A DNA stretch of 64,000 nucleotides, from the NCBI GenBank assembly GCA_011800155.1, contig CM022369.1, forward strand, positions 372,001 to 436,000. The letters run 5' to 3'. Below the pieces are notes generated by a model. It had not been told where the DNA came from, searched no databases, and worked only from the letters and a program-made list of their open reading frames with translations. This stretch comes from Flammulina velutipes. Its lineage: Eukaryota > Basidiomycota > Agaricomycetes > Agaricales > Physalacriaceae. The position numbers were made by a program, and so were the translations under genes. Positions 20,865 through 31,173 of the stretch are shown in pieces (position 1 is the stretch's first letter; each line of letters opens with the position of its first letter).

Positions 20865-21682
20865 CTAGTCGATCCTTCTACTCGATGCGTCGTACAGACC
20901 CCCATCGCTCTCGTCGCCCGACTGGCCATCCTGCCTTGGCGAGGATTGCATGCCGGTTATACCTACGGCATGCGCCACCGTCGCACCTAAATTCGAGAGA
21001 TAGGTAGCAATAAGGAGAACAAGACTGATGACAGGGATGAAGGGCGGAAGGACAAGTGCGAATACGTGCTGTCGCAAAGCATCATTCAGCATAGAAATCA
21101 TGGGCCAACGAAAGGACTAACTTCGGGGTGGTAAAAGTCCTCTTGCAGGGATATGTAATGGAGACCACCAGATTCTTCTAGCGTGAGACGAACAATGAGC
21201 CTGGATAATTTTAAGCACCAGGCGTATCGGTCACGTTGCCGCGAATGCGCATAAAGATTTACCGTGACGGAATTGGCTTGAACGGAGACAAGCGAATGTG
21301 GAATAACTGCACGACCTCTAGGACGAGATAGTTCTCCTCTTGATTATAGACTATCGCAAGTAAATGGATTAACATTTCTGATAAACGCGTGATTCAAGGG
21401 ACGTACCAACGCTCTTGACTTCGCCAACAATCTCGGGAGACATGACGCGGTACCATCTATAAAGTTGAAGTTATTCAACCCGCCTAACATGTAATAAGCT
21501 CACTGGTAGATGCCCAAGATCTTATTCCTTGATTGCGCGCCACGATTGACTTTGCAGAGAGGATGTTGAAACCCCGCGTCAGGCTTGAAGTAGCGTTCCA
21601 CCGCTGACTTTTGTTTGTCGGTGGACGATGCCATGGTCAAAAGGGAGAATACAGAGGTGATTTCGTTGGCCGGATTCTGCAT
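20865..21682 (-). CDS. SigF-like NTF2-like domain protein
   Basis: Starts at the ATG giving 'MQNPANEITSVFSLLT'. Exons are separated by short introns, the first around 21466-21511, and the last exon ends at 20865 (about 190 residues). The sequence follows the fungal SigF-like NTF2-like family: a helical start, 'ERYFKPDAGFQHPLCKV', 'ILGIYQWYRVMSPEI' and 'LVRLTLEESGGLHYISLQEDFYHPE'. A single membrane segment near residues 140-160 ('VISLVLLIATYL') precedes a short polar tail. NTF2-like folds in this group make a small cone-shaped pocket; no reaction is known. It is probably membrane-anchored with the NTF2 domain in the cytosol. Confidence 0.72.
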
Positions 21683-21874
21683 GCTGGTCAACGGTAAAGC
21701 TTGCGCATCTTGGAGGTCGCATTAGTGACGTAGCTCGGTGAGCGGCAATCCGGCACAATTGCGGATCCTTTTGATGTTGATCCGGTTCATTCATCCTCTC
21801 CGCCAGCATGCTCCAGTACGAAATCTCCAATATCATAATAAGTACTGCAGCGGTGCTAACGTTCTTCTTTTTGA

Positions 21875-22942
21875 AGATGCCAGAGAGTTTCTTCTTTCTT
21901 CCAAATTCTCCCGAAGCTTAGATCCATCGCGTTCTTTGCCACCTGGCGTGTATGGCTCTGCGTGCCACAAAGTTTCAGGCGAATAGCCTATCTACGTGCA
22001 CAGAAATGGTGTCGTTCCGGTCTATGGAACGGATGGCGACTTCCTCTAGGCCTCGGACTCAAGTTCACTCACCAACGCGATCCTTTCATCGAAGTCTCCA
22101 ATATTCGTTTCGTTCGAAAGCATACAACAATACCTGTACCTCTTGTCCTCGATTATCTACCTCCCGTTTCTGATTCGGGCAGTTCCAAGGGCGGTCTCAT
22201 TGTCATGGAATGGATCGAAGGCGAACAGTTATCGACTTGGGTCCTCGACCGTACGACGTGGCCCGACGACTTTCACAAATACTTGGACGTCTTGCAAAAT
22301 CCCGAAGACCATCCGGGGTCCAATTTGAAGCAAACAATGACCATTCTGGATAGCTTTAGACCCACTATCGATGTTTCGGATGCTACACATTTCATGGACG
22401 ATTTGCGAAAAGCCCTTATGGAACTTCGAGCAATCCATTCTCCGGGAGATGGAAGAGTCTGCGGTATCGACGGTGGACCTCTCATATGGTCGCGCTGTCT
22501 GGGGAACCGCGAGATTCTCCCTCCTGTCGAGAGTGTGCCCGCTTTCCATCAAATACTTCTTGATAACGTGGCTTGGAGGACTCGCATGCCTCGTATCATG
22601 GAAATCGCTCGTCCTGTCCTTGACAAACCCCATCGCATCTGTTTCACTCACTCAGACCTCAACGCGAGTAATATCCTAGTCAAAGATGGTCGTCTGGCTG
22701 GCATCGTCGATTGGGAGTTCGCGGGCTGGTATCCCGAATACTGGGAATATACGATGCTCCGAATGCAAAATTTGCATCTTAAACCATTGGAGGCGTTCTG
22801 GGAGGATGTTGGAACGTTCAATGGTGAATATGAGGAAGAAATTGCCCTGGAACGAGCCTTGTGGCATAGTACAGGAGATATGTCCATCGCTCCTGGCGTT
22901 ATACAAGGTGATCCTTTGGATGAACCTATAGAGTCCAATTAG
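21875..22942 (+). CDS. APH-family kinase-like protein, copy 1
   Basis: A long frame ending at TAG 22940-22942 with the APH (aminoglycoside/choline phosphotransferase-like) landmarks: 'RFVRKHTTIPVPLVLDYLPP', 'GLIVMEWIEGEQLSTW', catalytic loop 'CFTHSDLNASNILV' (HxDxxxxN) and metal-binding 'IVDWEFAGWYPEYWEYTM'. It aligns over its whole length with the copies at 28745 and 31174, including N-terminal 'ATWRVWLCVPQSFRR'. No in-frame ATG lies between the upstream TGA (21872-21874) and Met at 22205, so the start must come from an unresolved upstream exon; an acceptor-like TTTTTGAAG ends at 21876. The substrate is unknown. In fungi this family expands greatly and few members act on aminoglycosides. Confidence 0.75.
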   Translation, partial: RCQRVSSFFQILPKLRSIAFFATWRVWLCVPQSFRRIAYLRAQKWCRSGLWNGWRLPLGLGLKFTHQRDPFIEVSNIRFVRKHTTIPVPLVLDYLPPVSDSGSSKGGLIVMEWIEGEQLSTWVLDRTTWPDDFHKYLDVLQNPEDHPGSNLKQTMTILDSFRPTIDVSDATHFMDDLRKALMELRAIHSPGDGRVCGIDGGPLIWSRCLGNREILPPVESVPAFHQILLDNVAWRTRMPRIMEIARPVLDKPHRICFTHSDLNASNILVKDGRLAGIVDWEFAGWYPEYWEYTMLRMQNLHLKPLEAFWEDVGTFNGEYEEEIALERALWHSTGDMSIAPGVIQGDPLDEPIESN

Positions 22943-23098
22943 TATCCGTCTTTCTTTCTTTCGAACCCCACAATGCACCCGGCAACTGTCAGGTTTCCTA
23001 GAGTGATAAGAAACCCACCTGGGTCTCATTAGTTCCCACTGTTGAACCTCTTCATAGGTGAGATCGTTCATTAACGACGACTTTGAGGTCAGATTGAC

Positions 23099-23650
23099 AT
23101 GACCAGCTTGTGCACGATGCAACGTAACGATGTCTACGCTGCTCTCACTCGTTCAGATGTTAGAGGCGCCTTTCACTGGATGATCTATGTGGTCAAGGTG
23201 AGCGGCTCAAAGGACTCCAGGCATTGCAAACCTAGATCTTACCCATAGAATTCAGAGATGGGACACAAGATGCACGCTACGACCAAGGCCAATACTATAC
23301 CTTGGAAGTTCGAAGTCGCAGAATGGAACGGGCTCGCGTCTGTTCTAGCAGTGGCATTCGTAAAGATCGGCCACATCTTGGATGACCTAGATCATACTGC
23401 CCTCCTACTCTATATCAAAGACATACCTATGTCCATCCCGGATAACCAGCAACCCAAAGAATCCAAATTTACCTGTCGAGTTTGGTTCAAGGAAGCCATA
23501 CGACAACTAAACCGGGCTGGCGTTTTTGTGAAATGTGATGATGTCGAGGCGCTCGAAAAGGAATTGAGCCAGAAGGCGACAGCAGCAGAGTATATGGGAC
23601 TCCAGCGACCATTCATTGCTTCCTCGAAAAATGCTGTGCGCTGGTCTTAA
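23099..23650 (+). CDS. FTCRVWFKEAIR-family small protein, copy A
   Basis: ATG at 23099 (a second Met at 23117 is possible), exon 1 to 23197, intron 23198-23248, exon 2 to the stop at 23650; ~166 residues. It shows the pattern shared by all copies here: 'NDVYAALTRSD', 'FHWMIYVVK', 'HKMHATTKAN', 'AVAFVKIGHI', 'YIKDIPMSIPDNQ', 'FTCRVWFKEAIRQL', 'GVFVKCDDVEALEKEL', 'KATAAEYMG'. Similar proteins occur across mushrooms, but I know no assigned function. There is no signal peptide or membrane segment. The conserved Cys in FTCRVW together with invariant His residues could form an active or metal site; that is speculation. It follows APH copy 1. Confidence 0.75.
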
Positions 23651-23685
23651 GAGGTATGTATCACGTTGTCTGGTACTACTAGACA

Positions 23686-24320
23686 TCAATATGACCATGC
23701 CTTTGCATATTGCGATGCACTCAGTACTAGAGGTAGGTAGTCGTACCCCAGATACTCAGCCGCAGTTGCCTTCTTGACCAACTCTCTCTCGAATCCGTCG
23801 ACATCATCACACTGCACAAACATCCCTGCATCATCCAACCTCCGTATCGCTTCCTTGAACCACACTCTGCAAGTGAAATTTGGCTCAAAAGCCGTCTGCG
23901 TCGGAGGAATGACCATCGGTATGTCCTTGACATATTCAAGGAGATGAACATGGTCGAGGTCGTCGTCGAGCCGCCCCATCTTCACAAATGCCACGGCAAG
24001 AATGTCGTCCGGACCTTCCCATTCGATACATTCAAAATGCCAAGGAGTTTCTCCTCTGTTGGTGACATGTATCTTGTACCCCATTTTGGGTTCCTGACAG
24101 TACTAGTAAGTAAGTATTAGTTCTTCGAAGGTGGGCACCAACCTTGACAACATAGATAATCCAGTGAAATTTGCCTCGAACGTCTGACCTTGTCAAAGCC
24201 GCAAATATATCACCTTTGTGGAACTGTGTATTCGGTGTAATCAAAGTCAATTGACTCCTGTCACGAGCGGTTTTAGTTTATGTTTCCGTCAATAGGACAA
24301 ACAGCGCACTTATCGCTCAT
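23686..24320 (-). CDS. FTCRVWFKEAIR-family small protein, copy B
   Basis: The start codon lies at 24318-24320. An 11-nt first exon (ATGAGCGATAA) splices through a GT...CAG intron to 24257 in phase, giving 'MSDKSQLTLITPNTQFHKGD', then 'IFAALTRSDVRGKFHWIIYVVK', and after another intron 'MGYKIHVTNRGETPWHFE' and the 'FTCRVWFKEAIRRL' core. It is convergent with copy A, with only 35 bp between the stops. The 5' splice is inferred from phase and family fit. The function is unknown. Confidence 0.68.
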
Positions 24321-24516
24321 GGACGTGATGGGAAGAGAAGAGAAGTCTTTCAAACTCATTTGTTGCTTACATGAACCTCAATCCGTGTGTCATTTTGAAT
24401 GGAATAAGCTGCTCAGATTTCTGGGAAACATACAACAAGAACGACAAGCAAGGCAATACTACGAGGGTAAAAATCAGATTCCGATCGGAGGGCAGAGGTG
24501 AAAGGATTCTTTACCT

Positions 24517-26739
24517 CTAAGGCTTGATACCCAGAAACAACAAGCCTCGCTTGGTAATCTCGACAGACGACTCCAAGTCCCTCACATCGGCTGAAGTCCA
24601 CCTCTCATCTGGACCCAATTCGTCGGTCGGCTTCCCATTCCGCATCGCATTCTCAAAAGCGTTCTTCCTAGCATTGAGGGCAGCCATGCGTCTCGGATCC
24701 GAGTGCCCAGTAAAGATGATAAGGGCAGTCCGCGGCGGTAAGGCACTATGAAGGGCTTTCAGATTGTTGTTTAGCGCCTCCATGACGGGGATAAGCTGTT
24801 CATTGGGAGGTGCTGCCGTTGACAACGACGGAGGACTTTCAGATTTCGGTGTCACCCCTACAAAAAGAAAAGTCAATTTCGCAAGCGTTAACAAGGAATC
24901 AACCAAACGCACAGCCCAAGAGGTGTGCCAACCCCATGAATCTTCCAAACACAAAGTGATGGGAAGGTAAGACTTCCAGAAGGTGGCTTAGGACCTCTGT
25001 GTCGTCTTTGCATCCAATGCTCGTCGTCGCCTTGTTCCCATGCATCACCGTTGGATTACCGTGATCCACGACAGCGGTCTTGATGCCACCTTGAGGACCA
25101 CCTGCGCGCCTCTTCGCCCTTGCCATCCTCTCGAATATAGACTCATAGTCCGTTTTGAATTCGCCAAATCCGGGACCTTCGATCATTTTCTTCTTTAGCA
25201 GGTCAACACACGCCCGAGCATCCTCCTCTGGGTCGTGTCCGCCCTCGCCCCGGGTCTGAATTTCACGTCCACACCATTTCTTAGTGAGCCAAGCCAATCC
25301 GGGCTTGAGAGGTCGGCCACGAGGGTGATGGTATATGACTGCGGTGTCGATACAGAAAGGATGAGACAGGTGGAGGGATTTGAGATCAGATTCCAATGAG
25401 TGTCCAAGGAGTATGGGGGTGGGACGCGAGGCAGAAGGGCTAAGAAGTTTGAGCAGTTCTTTTTGTACCTGCGCCAGAGTTGTGTCTACTGGCGTCAATG
25501 CTTCCGCAGTGATACCAGACCATCTACAGATGTATTAACTAAACATGTCAACAGGAGAGATTCGTTGGTACCTCGTCAAGTAATCCGTGATTGGCTTTGT
25601 AGGCTTTACCAACTGATCGTATACGACTTTCCCAGATTGAAAGTCTAGTATTGATACTCGTGTGAGTTCCTTGCCGTCCTCTGTTAAACACTATGGCGTC
25701 AACATTTAGTCAAAATGAAGGTGAAAGTGAGGATGATGTATACCATTTCACAATCCACAGCGTACAAAATGCGCTCCTGTTTAGAATCCAGAGCTGACGA
25801 CTCTTGTGGCGTTTCCAACCAACCCTCAGGCTTTTGAAAAACATCAGCCATATAGGACGGAATAGGATAGTCATTCTCGATCATCTGCTCGAGAGTCAAT
25901 AGATATTGACTTGCACCGCCACCATGGACATTTTCTGCTGATGTTCGGTCAGGAAAAGAAGAATTAAACATAAAAAGGCGATCGCACAAATTTTATGCAA
26001 GGCATCCCGTTTGACCTTTTCTGATGCACTCAGAGGAAGAGTGAAGTAAGAGTTCAAGATACTGTGCATGCGCGTCGGCTCTCCAGGTGCTCGTGTTGGA
26101 CATGCGTGACTAAACGTAGAAGCGATGAACGGGACGCCAGTCGCCGGACCAGTCTGGGATGGCATCGGGATAGGAATGGGGACGTTAGGGTTAACCAGAG
26201 GCGAAGTCGGTATGGGAGGAATCGAGAGCAACTCCGTCGTCAATCCTGGAATGAACAGAGTAACCACTTTCGGTATCGCAGACGCGTTCTGCGCAAATAA
26301 GTCGCTGGCTATAAAATAGAGGAAATACTCACCTCGATGCGCAGCCAGTTCGGTGGAGGTGCGTCGCCGATAATGTGTATAGCCAGATCGCGAATGTCCT
26401 ATATCGCCTGAGTATGGTTTACAAGTATTCTGTCAAAATCTTGCAACACACCTCGATTCCGACAGCATGGTGTCTGTTGACAATATCGGATGTTGAATAC
26501 ATAAATCTGGGCGCATTGGACTGTACAGATTAGCTTCATAATGCTACAAAACCAAAGGAACTCACCCCCGTCGGTTTCTTGGCCTTCTTTTGTTTTCTCT
26601 TCTCTACCTTCGTCCAGCCGTCTCCATCATCACCAGTGCCATCGGCAAGGCTCGCAAACGGATTGGGAGACAGCTTGGCCTTTTTTGCTTCGGGTTCGGC
26701 CTTCGAGCTCGTCGGCGAGGACAATTGAGATCTTTTCAT
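24517..26739 (-). CDS. REX1: REX1/RNH70-type 3'-5' RNA exonuclease
   Basis: The start gives 'MKRSQLSSPTSSKAEPEAKK', followed by a basic nuclear-type N-terminus ('KVEKRKQKKAKKPTG'). The central segment 'LEQMIENDYPIPSYMADVF' leads into a DEDDh exonuclease domain: 'YAVDCEMV' (Asp, Glu), 'DYLTRWSGITAE', 'LLGHSLESDLKSLHL' (Asp), 'IDTAVIYHHPRGRPLKPGL' and 'GEGGHDPEEDARACVDLL' (His and last Asp). A C-terminal helical extension ends 'KRGLLFLGIKP'. REX1-type enzymes trim 3' ends of 5S rRNA, tRNA and other nuclear RNAs. All four acidic residues and the His are present. Several short introns are needed. It is divergent from the HIT zinc-finger gene with 70 bp between start codons. Confidence 0.85.
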
Positions 26740-26809
26740 GAAAGAGAGAGCAATAAAGCGGTATTTCAAATATTGTGATGGATTATTGCTCGGATATCGG
26801 TCCGGTCAA
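26740..26809. promoter_or_regulatory. 70-bp divergent promoter between REX1 and the HIT zinc-finger gene
   Basis: The two start codons face away from each other across only 70 bp, so transcription must start within or very near this interval for both genes. No TATA box is evident. Confidence 0.5.
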
Positions 26810-27612
26810 ATGCCCCGTTCTACGAAACGACCACCATGCCAAATCTGTGAAGCCACCGAGAGTAAGTATACGTGCTCAGGATGTCTCGTTGTATAGTAAG
26901 TGATAATATAGATCCGTGATAATTTTTACAAAATTTTTAGCTGCTCTGTGGCGTGTTATAAAGACCACAAAGGTAGACAAGTTACTTGATCTCTGAATCT
27001 CGCTGACCACTTCCCAGCAAACACATGCGGTGCAACTAAATACGACGTTAGGGACGCTCCCCGCTCTTTGTTATCCGAACCTCCTCCTGGTATTTGCTAC
27101 CTCTTCCTTCCACTTAGTCCAGAACTCATGTCGCTCAGAATTGCAGGAAACACCATCGGAAGAGGTTCTTGAGGATCCAAAGCCGCTTCGCTCGCTTGCA
27201 TCTCTCAAATGGCCATACGTTCCTGAGGCTTCTGCGTATCCCGATCCTTTAGAAAGGGACGACCCAAAGCCGCTTCAATTGCACCAATATGAAGCGATTG
27301 GTAAATTTCTCTTCTCCCCACGAAGCGTACACTGACTCATGCTCAGCGACATCCAAAAAACTTAGAAAGGTGCTGGCAGAGCACCCGAATCTACCTTCGC
27401 TTCTCGCTTCCATAGACAAATTGCGTGGTCACGAACGAGATCGGGCGCTACAAAAGGCTCTGGGTGTGACGGACCCTCAAATACTGGACACCTCTCGAGC
27501 TGTACCTATACAGGAGGACGTACTTGCTCTCAGGGCGCTGGCAGAGGCAGTAGAGGAAGCGGTTAGGGGTGAGAAGAGGAACGCGCTCGGATTGGACTGG
27601 GGTGACGATTGA
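26810..27612 (+). CDS. HIT-type zinc finger protein (ZNHIT3/Hit1-like)
   Basis: Starts 'MPRSTKRPPCQICEATESKY'. After short introns it completes a zf-HIT finger: 'CQICEATE', 'YTCSGCLVVYCSVACYKDH', then a Cys in 'ANTCG'. The C-terminal half has 'PLQLHQYEAI', 'SLLASIDKLRGHERDRALQ' and ends 'NALGLDWGDD', fitting the ZNHIT3/Hit1 pattern of a short helical tail. In yeast and human this protein helps assemble box C/D snoRNPs. Pairing with an RNA exonuclease under a shared promoter fits a joint role in RNA maturation. Confidence in the zinc finger is high; the orthology is likely. Confidence 0.78.
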
Positions 27613-27881
27613 CCGACTTCGTGAAAGATACCAAAACTCCTCATGTTGTATGGGTGACAGTGTACGTTTCACATCACAAAATATCATCACACACTGCGGT
27701 TTAGTCTCGCAGCATTTCGAAAAGGATGATGATGCATTTCGGTATCGGCGCAAGCTTCTTAGTGAGCAGCATGGGGATGAGTTGACTTTCTAGAAATGGC
27801 AGACTGAAGCGGTGATCTGCCGGGAAATCCAAAAACAGTGCGTACTTCTCACGAGAAATCATCACTCTATCTAAAACTACC

Positions 27882-28495
27882 ATGTAGGTCATTCGGGTCC
27901 TGCTACTTAGAGGCTATTCATAGGGAATCTGTCAGGACGATTCTGACGAAGAACGATATTTACGCTGCTCTTACAAGGTCGCCCGCTGATGATTTTGGCC
28001 GATTCCACTGGGTGATATATGTTATCGAAGTGAGTATGTTGCTACATGCTTCTATTTTCCTTCTGGTCTTATAGGAAGCGTTGACAGGACCAGCTTAGTG
28101 GCCACAAAATGCACGCAACAAACACTGGAGTTGACGGAGGACAAACTGACTGGAGATTCGAATGCGTGCCATGGGAAGGAACAAGAGACCCGACTGCTGT
28201 GGCGTTCCTTAAAATCGGCGACATCGACCCGGATTTTGACTGGACTCTAATTGTTGAGTACGTGAAAGACATCCCGATGGACATCCCGTCTAGCCAACGC
28301 GCAAGGGAACCGAAATTCACGTGTCGGGTGTGGTTCAAAGAAGCTATACGGATGCTTAACGAGTCTGGGATGTTCGTGAAATGTCCAGATGTTGACGCTC
28401 TCCAAGAGGAGCTGAGGCAGAGAGCCATATATGCTGCTTTTAATAGGAAAGTCATCATAGAATCAGCCACCAAGGCCGTTGTCTGGACTTATTAG
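27882..28495 (+). CDS. FTCRVWFKEAIR-family small protein, copy C (start codon split by an intron)
   Basis: Exon 1 appears to contribute only AT (27882-27883) of the start codon before GTAGGT. The acceptor at 27935 supplies the G, giving 'MTILTKNDIYAALTRSPAD', then 'FHWVIYVIE', an intron, 'DQLSGHKMHATNTG' and the 'FTCRVWFKEAIRML' core, ending at 28495. No ATG is in frame further upstream in the exon. A sister remnant at 29835 shows the same AT|G arrangement, which supports the model. The function is unknown. APH copy 2 follows 250 bp downstream. Confidence 0.65.
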
Positions 28496-28744
28496 TTACC
28501 AATTGGAAGTTATAGTGTATTATTACTAGTAGAGCGGCTGCAAATGTTAGGAAAGCGTTGGTGTAGAACCTTCACATTGCGATAAGAATTTGCGAGGTGC
28601 GTTTAATGGTGGCGAATAAGTCGGCAGGTCTCGGCAGGATGATGAGGCACATGATCAACTTGCAGCTTGCATTTTCTCTACATGTACGTCGTGCTGCCTC
28701 AAGTCTCAAATCTATTGACTGTGAATGCTTCATAGAGAACAACA

Positions 28745-29776
28745 ATGACGACCTTGCTCAGTTCTATTGTCTTTACAATGTGCTGGCGTGTATGGTTGCT
28801 CGTGCCATCCGGAATCAGAAGACGCGCTTATATTCGATTGAAGAACCGATACCAGACAAGACCTTTCGAAGCTACCCGTCTCGCCTTTGGTCTACGCTTC
28901 AAATGGACTTTCTTCGATCCTCGTATTGAGGCAAACAACACGCGCTTCGTACTCGACAACACGACAATCCCAGTGCCTCGTGTACTTGACGTTCTTCCCC
29001 CTGTAAAAACCACAGACTCTCGTGGAATCATTATTATGGAATGGATAGATGGCGAGACGCTGTCGTCCTGGGCTAGCGATCGCACAAAGTGGCCAGAGGA
29101 ATATCAACACCACATCGCTCGTTTAATGGGCGACGACACCATGTCCACCTCTGAACTAGACGATCTCCAAGCTATTCTGAAACATGCTGTTCCAACTGTT
29201 GACGTATCAGATGGTCAAGGTCTTATTGACGATCTGCACAACGCCGTCTCCCAGTTGCGCACCATTCCTCCCCCTTCGTCTTCAACAGTTTCGGGACTCG
29301 ATGGTCAACCATTGATTTGGTCGCGCTGCCTCGGTACCCACCAGTTACTGCAGCCTACCAGCCTGCCAGACTTCCACCGTCTCCTGATCAACCAGGTAGG
29401 ATACCAAGTTCGAATCCCTCATGTCCTACGAGCCGCGGAGCCCGTTCTCCACCGAAAATACCGCATGTGTTTTACGCACTCCGACTTGCACACCGATAAT
29501 ATCCTCGTGAAGGACGGGAAACTCGCCGCAATCATCGATTGGGAGTGTGCCGGCTGGTATCCCGAATATTGGGAGTGTACGATGCTGAACTATCACAGCA
29601 CTTTGAGAAGGACATCCGACGTATTCTGGAAACAAGTTGACCTTTTTAGTGGGGACTACGAGGAGGAGTTATCTCTCGAGAGAATCCTGTGGCAGAGTTC
29701 CGGGGACGGAGCAGTGCGTCCCGGAGATTTACCTGGCAATCCATTGGACCAGCCAATCGATGCCGCAATTCAGTAG
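28745..29776 (+). CDS. APH-family kinase-like protein, copy 2
   Basis: A single 343-residue exon. The N-terminus is hydrophobic and aromatic ('SSIVFTMCWRVWLLVP'), then 'RFVLDNTTIPVPRVLDVLPP', 'GIIIMEWIDGETLSSW', 'QPLIWSRCLG', catalytic 'CFTHSDLHTDNILV', 'IIDWECAGWYPEYWECTM', and a C-terminal 'LPGNPLDQPI'. Catalytic Asp and Asn and the metal-binding Asp are intact. It is closest to copy 3, with which it shares most motif wording, so the pair arose by a fairly recent duplication. The substrate is unknown. Confidence 0.82.
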   Translation: MTTLLSSIVFTMCWRVWLLVPSGIRRRAYIRLKNRYQTRPFEATRLAFGLRFKWTFFDPRIEANNTRFVLDNTTIPVPRVLDVLPPVKTTDSRGIIIMEWIDGETLSSWASDRTKWPEEYQHHIARLMGDDTMSTSELDDLQAILKHAVPTVDVSDGQGLIDDLHNAVSQLRTIPPPSSSTVSGLDGQPLIWSRCLGTHQLLQPTSLPDFHRLLINQVGYQVRIPHVLRAAEPVLHRKYRMCFTHSDLHTDNILVKDGKLAAIIDWECAGWYPEYWECTMLNYHSTLRRTSDVFWKQVDLFSGDYEEELSLERILWQSSGDGAVRPGDLPGNPLDQPIDAAIQ

Positions 29777-29834
29777 CCTGTTCTTTCTTTCACGAGAGCT
29801 TCGCGGTATCTTCACTAATTTATCCGAAACTACC

Positions 29835-29982
29835 ATGTACGTGCTCGCTGCGGATTGCTAGGAATCATTCTTATAATTGTGGATTAGGTCTTTGACGAAG
29901 AACGATCTTTACACTGCTCTTAGGATGCCGCCCGCAGTCGGCAGTTCTGTCACTGGTCAATTCCATCTACGTGGTCAACGTT
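29835..29982 (+). pseudogene. Remnant E of the small-protein family
   Basis: AT at 29835-29836 | intron 29837-29887 | G at 29888 gives 'MSLTKNDLYTALRMPPAV', then 'GQFH' directly followed by 'YVVN' in another frame. A few codons of the usual 'FHW.IYVV' segment are deleted. The sequence then runs into the APH pseudogene without the family's second exon. Confidence 0.65.
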
Positions 29983-29990
29983 TCTGATGG

Positions 29991-30680
29991 GATCGTACTA
30001 AATGGCTGGAGGAATACCATCGCCATATCGCGCTTTTGACGGGGGACAAGCCCATGTCCAAGTCGGAATTAGATGCTACTCGGGCTATCCTCAAGGACGC
30101 ATTTCCCACTGTCGATATCTCAGATGGCTAGCATCTCGTTGGTGATTTACGCAGCGCCGTCTCCCAATTACGCGCTATCGCTCCTCCTCATTTCGCAAGA
30201 ATATCTAGACTTGACGGACACCCGCTCATTTGGTCACGCTGTCTGAGCAATCATCAACTACTACAGCCTATCAGCGTACCAGCCTTTCACCATCTACTCA
30301 TCAACCAAGTGGGGTGTCAAGTTCAGATCCCTCATGTAATGCGTGCGGCCAGGCCCATTCTGCAAAGAGATTATCGCATGTGCTTCACGCAGTCCGATTT
30401 ACACGCTGAAAATATTCTTGTCAAGGATGGCAGACTGGCTGGAATCATCGACTGGGAGTGCGCGGGCTGGTATCCCGAATATTGAGAGTGCACGATATTG
30501 AACTATCACAGCCTTCTAAGCAGGACAACGAACGCGTTCTGGTAACAGATTGGGCTTTTCAGTGGGCAGTACCAGGACGAGCTCACTCTCGAGAAAATAC
30601 TTTGGCAGAGCAGTGGTGCTACAGCGCTCGGTCCTGGGATTATCCCTGACAAACCGCTGGACAAACCCATCAATCCGTAC
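29991..30680 (+). pseudogene. APH-family pseudogene
   Basis: Starts abruptly in the middle of the kinase ('DRTKWLEEYHRHIALL') and keeps 'HPLIWSRCLSNHQLLQP', 'CFTQSDLHAENILV' and 'IIDWECAGWYPEY'. Stops interrupt it at 30129-30131 (TAG), 30483-30485 (TGA) and 30543-30545 (TAA). The His before the catalytic Ser-Asp has become Gln ('FTQSD'). The N-lobe start is missing. It is clearly dead and closest to copies 2 and 3. Confidence 0.8.
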
Positions 30681-30885
30681 ATGGCCAATTCCATTGGATA
30701 ATATATGTTGCTGAGGTGAGTTTGCTACATAGTCCTCAAGCATTGTTTCCTCTAATATCCGCGCTAAAAGAGTCAGGTCAATTGTCGCCCATGCTACAAA
30801 TAACACAAGACGAACAGACTGGGGTTTCGGCTGCACACCATGGGACGGCTTGTCATCTTTATTGGGTACATACGGCGCTAATGCG
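30681..30885 (+). pseudogene. Remnant F of the small-protein family
   Basis: A piece of exon 1 ('GQFHWIIYVAE' followed by GTGAGT) and, after an intron-length gap, a piece of exon 2 ('HATNNTRRTDWGFGCTPWDG') in the same order as intact copy C. The rest of the gene is absent. Confidence 0.6.
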
Positions 30886-31173
30886 CGGTCTTAGACACGT
30901 AGCGTACAGTACCAGAATACATACTTACTTGAGCAGATCTTGGTTACTGTCGCAATATGACTACATCCTAGAGATCTACAGACTGTTCGTTCATACATGC
31001 AGATTTGAACGTCCTCGGCATCAATTATCGTGGGAGTTTATGCGTGCTTGACTGGTCACTCTTGACTTCACTAACACGTTCACTCACTGAATCTTTGCCT
31101 TTGCCACGTACGTTCTTGTTGAATTCCTCCATAACACGTGTTGATAAGTCCCTCTGTTAGGATTTCGGGGACG

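Noticed and set aside
29405..29425. GTTCGAATCCCTC, also B-box-like
   Set aside because: Part of the APH copy 2 coding sequence ('VRIPHV'); the equivalent codons occur in copy 3.
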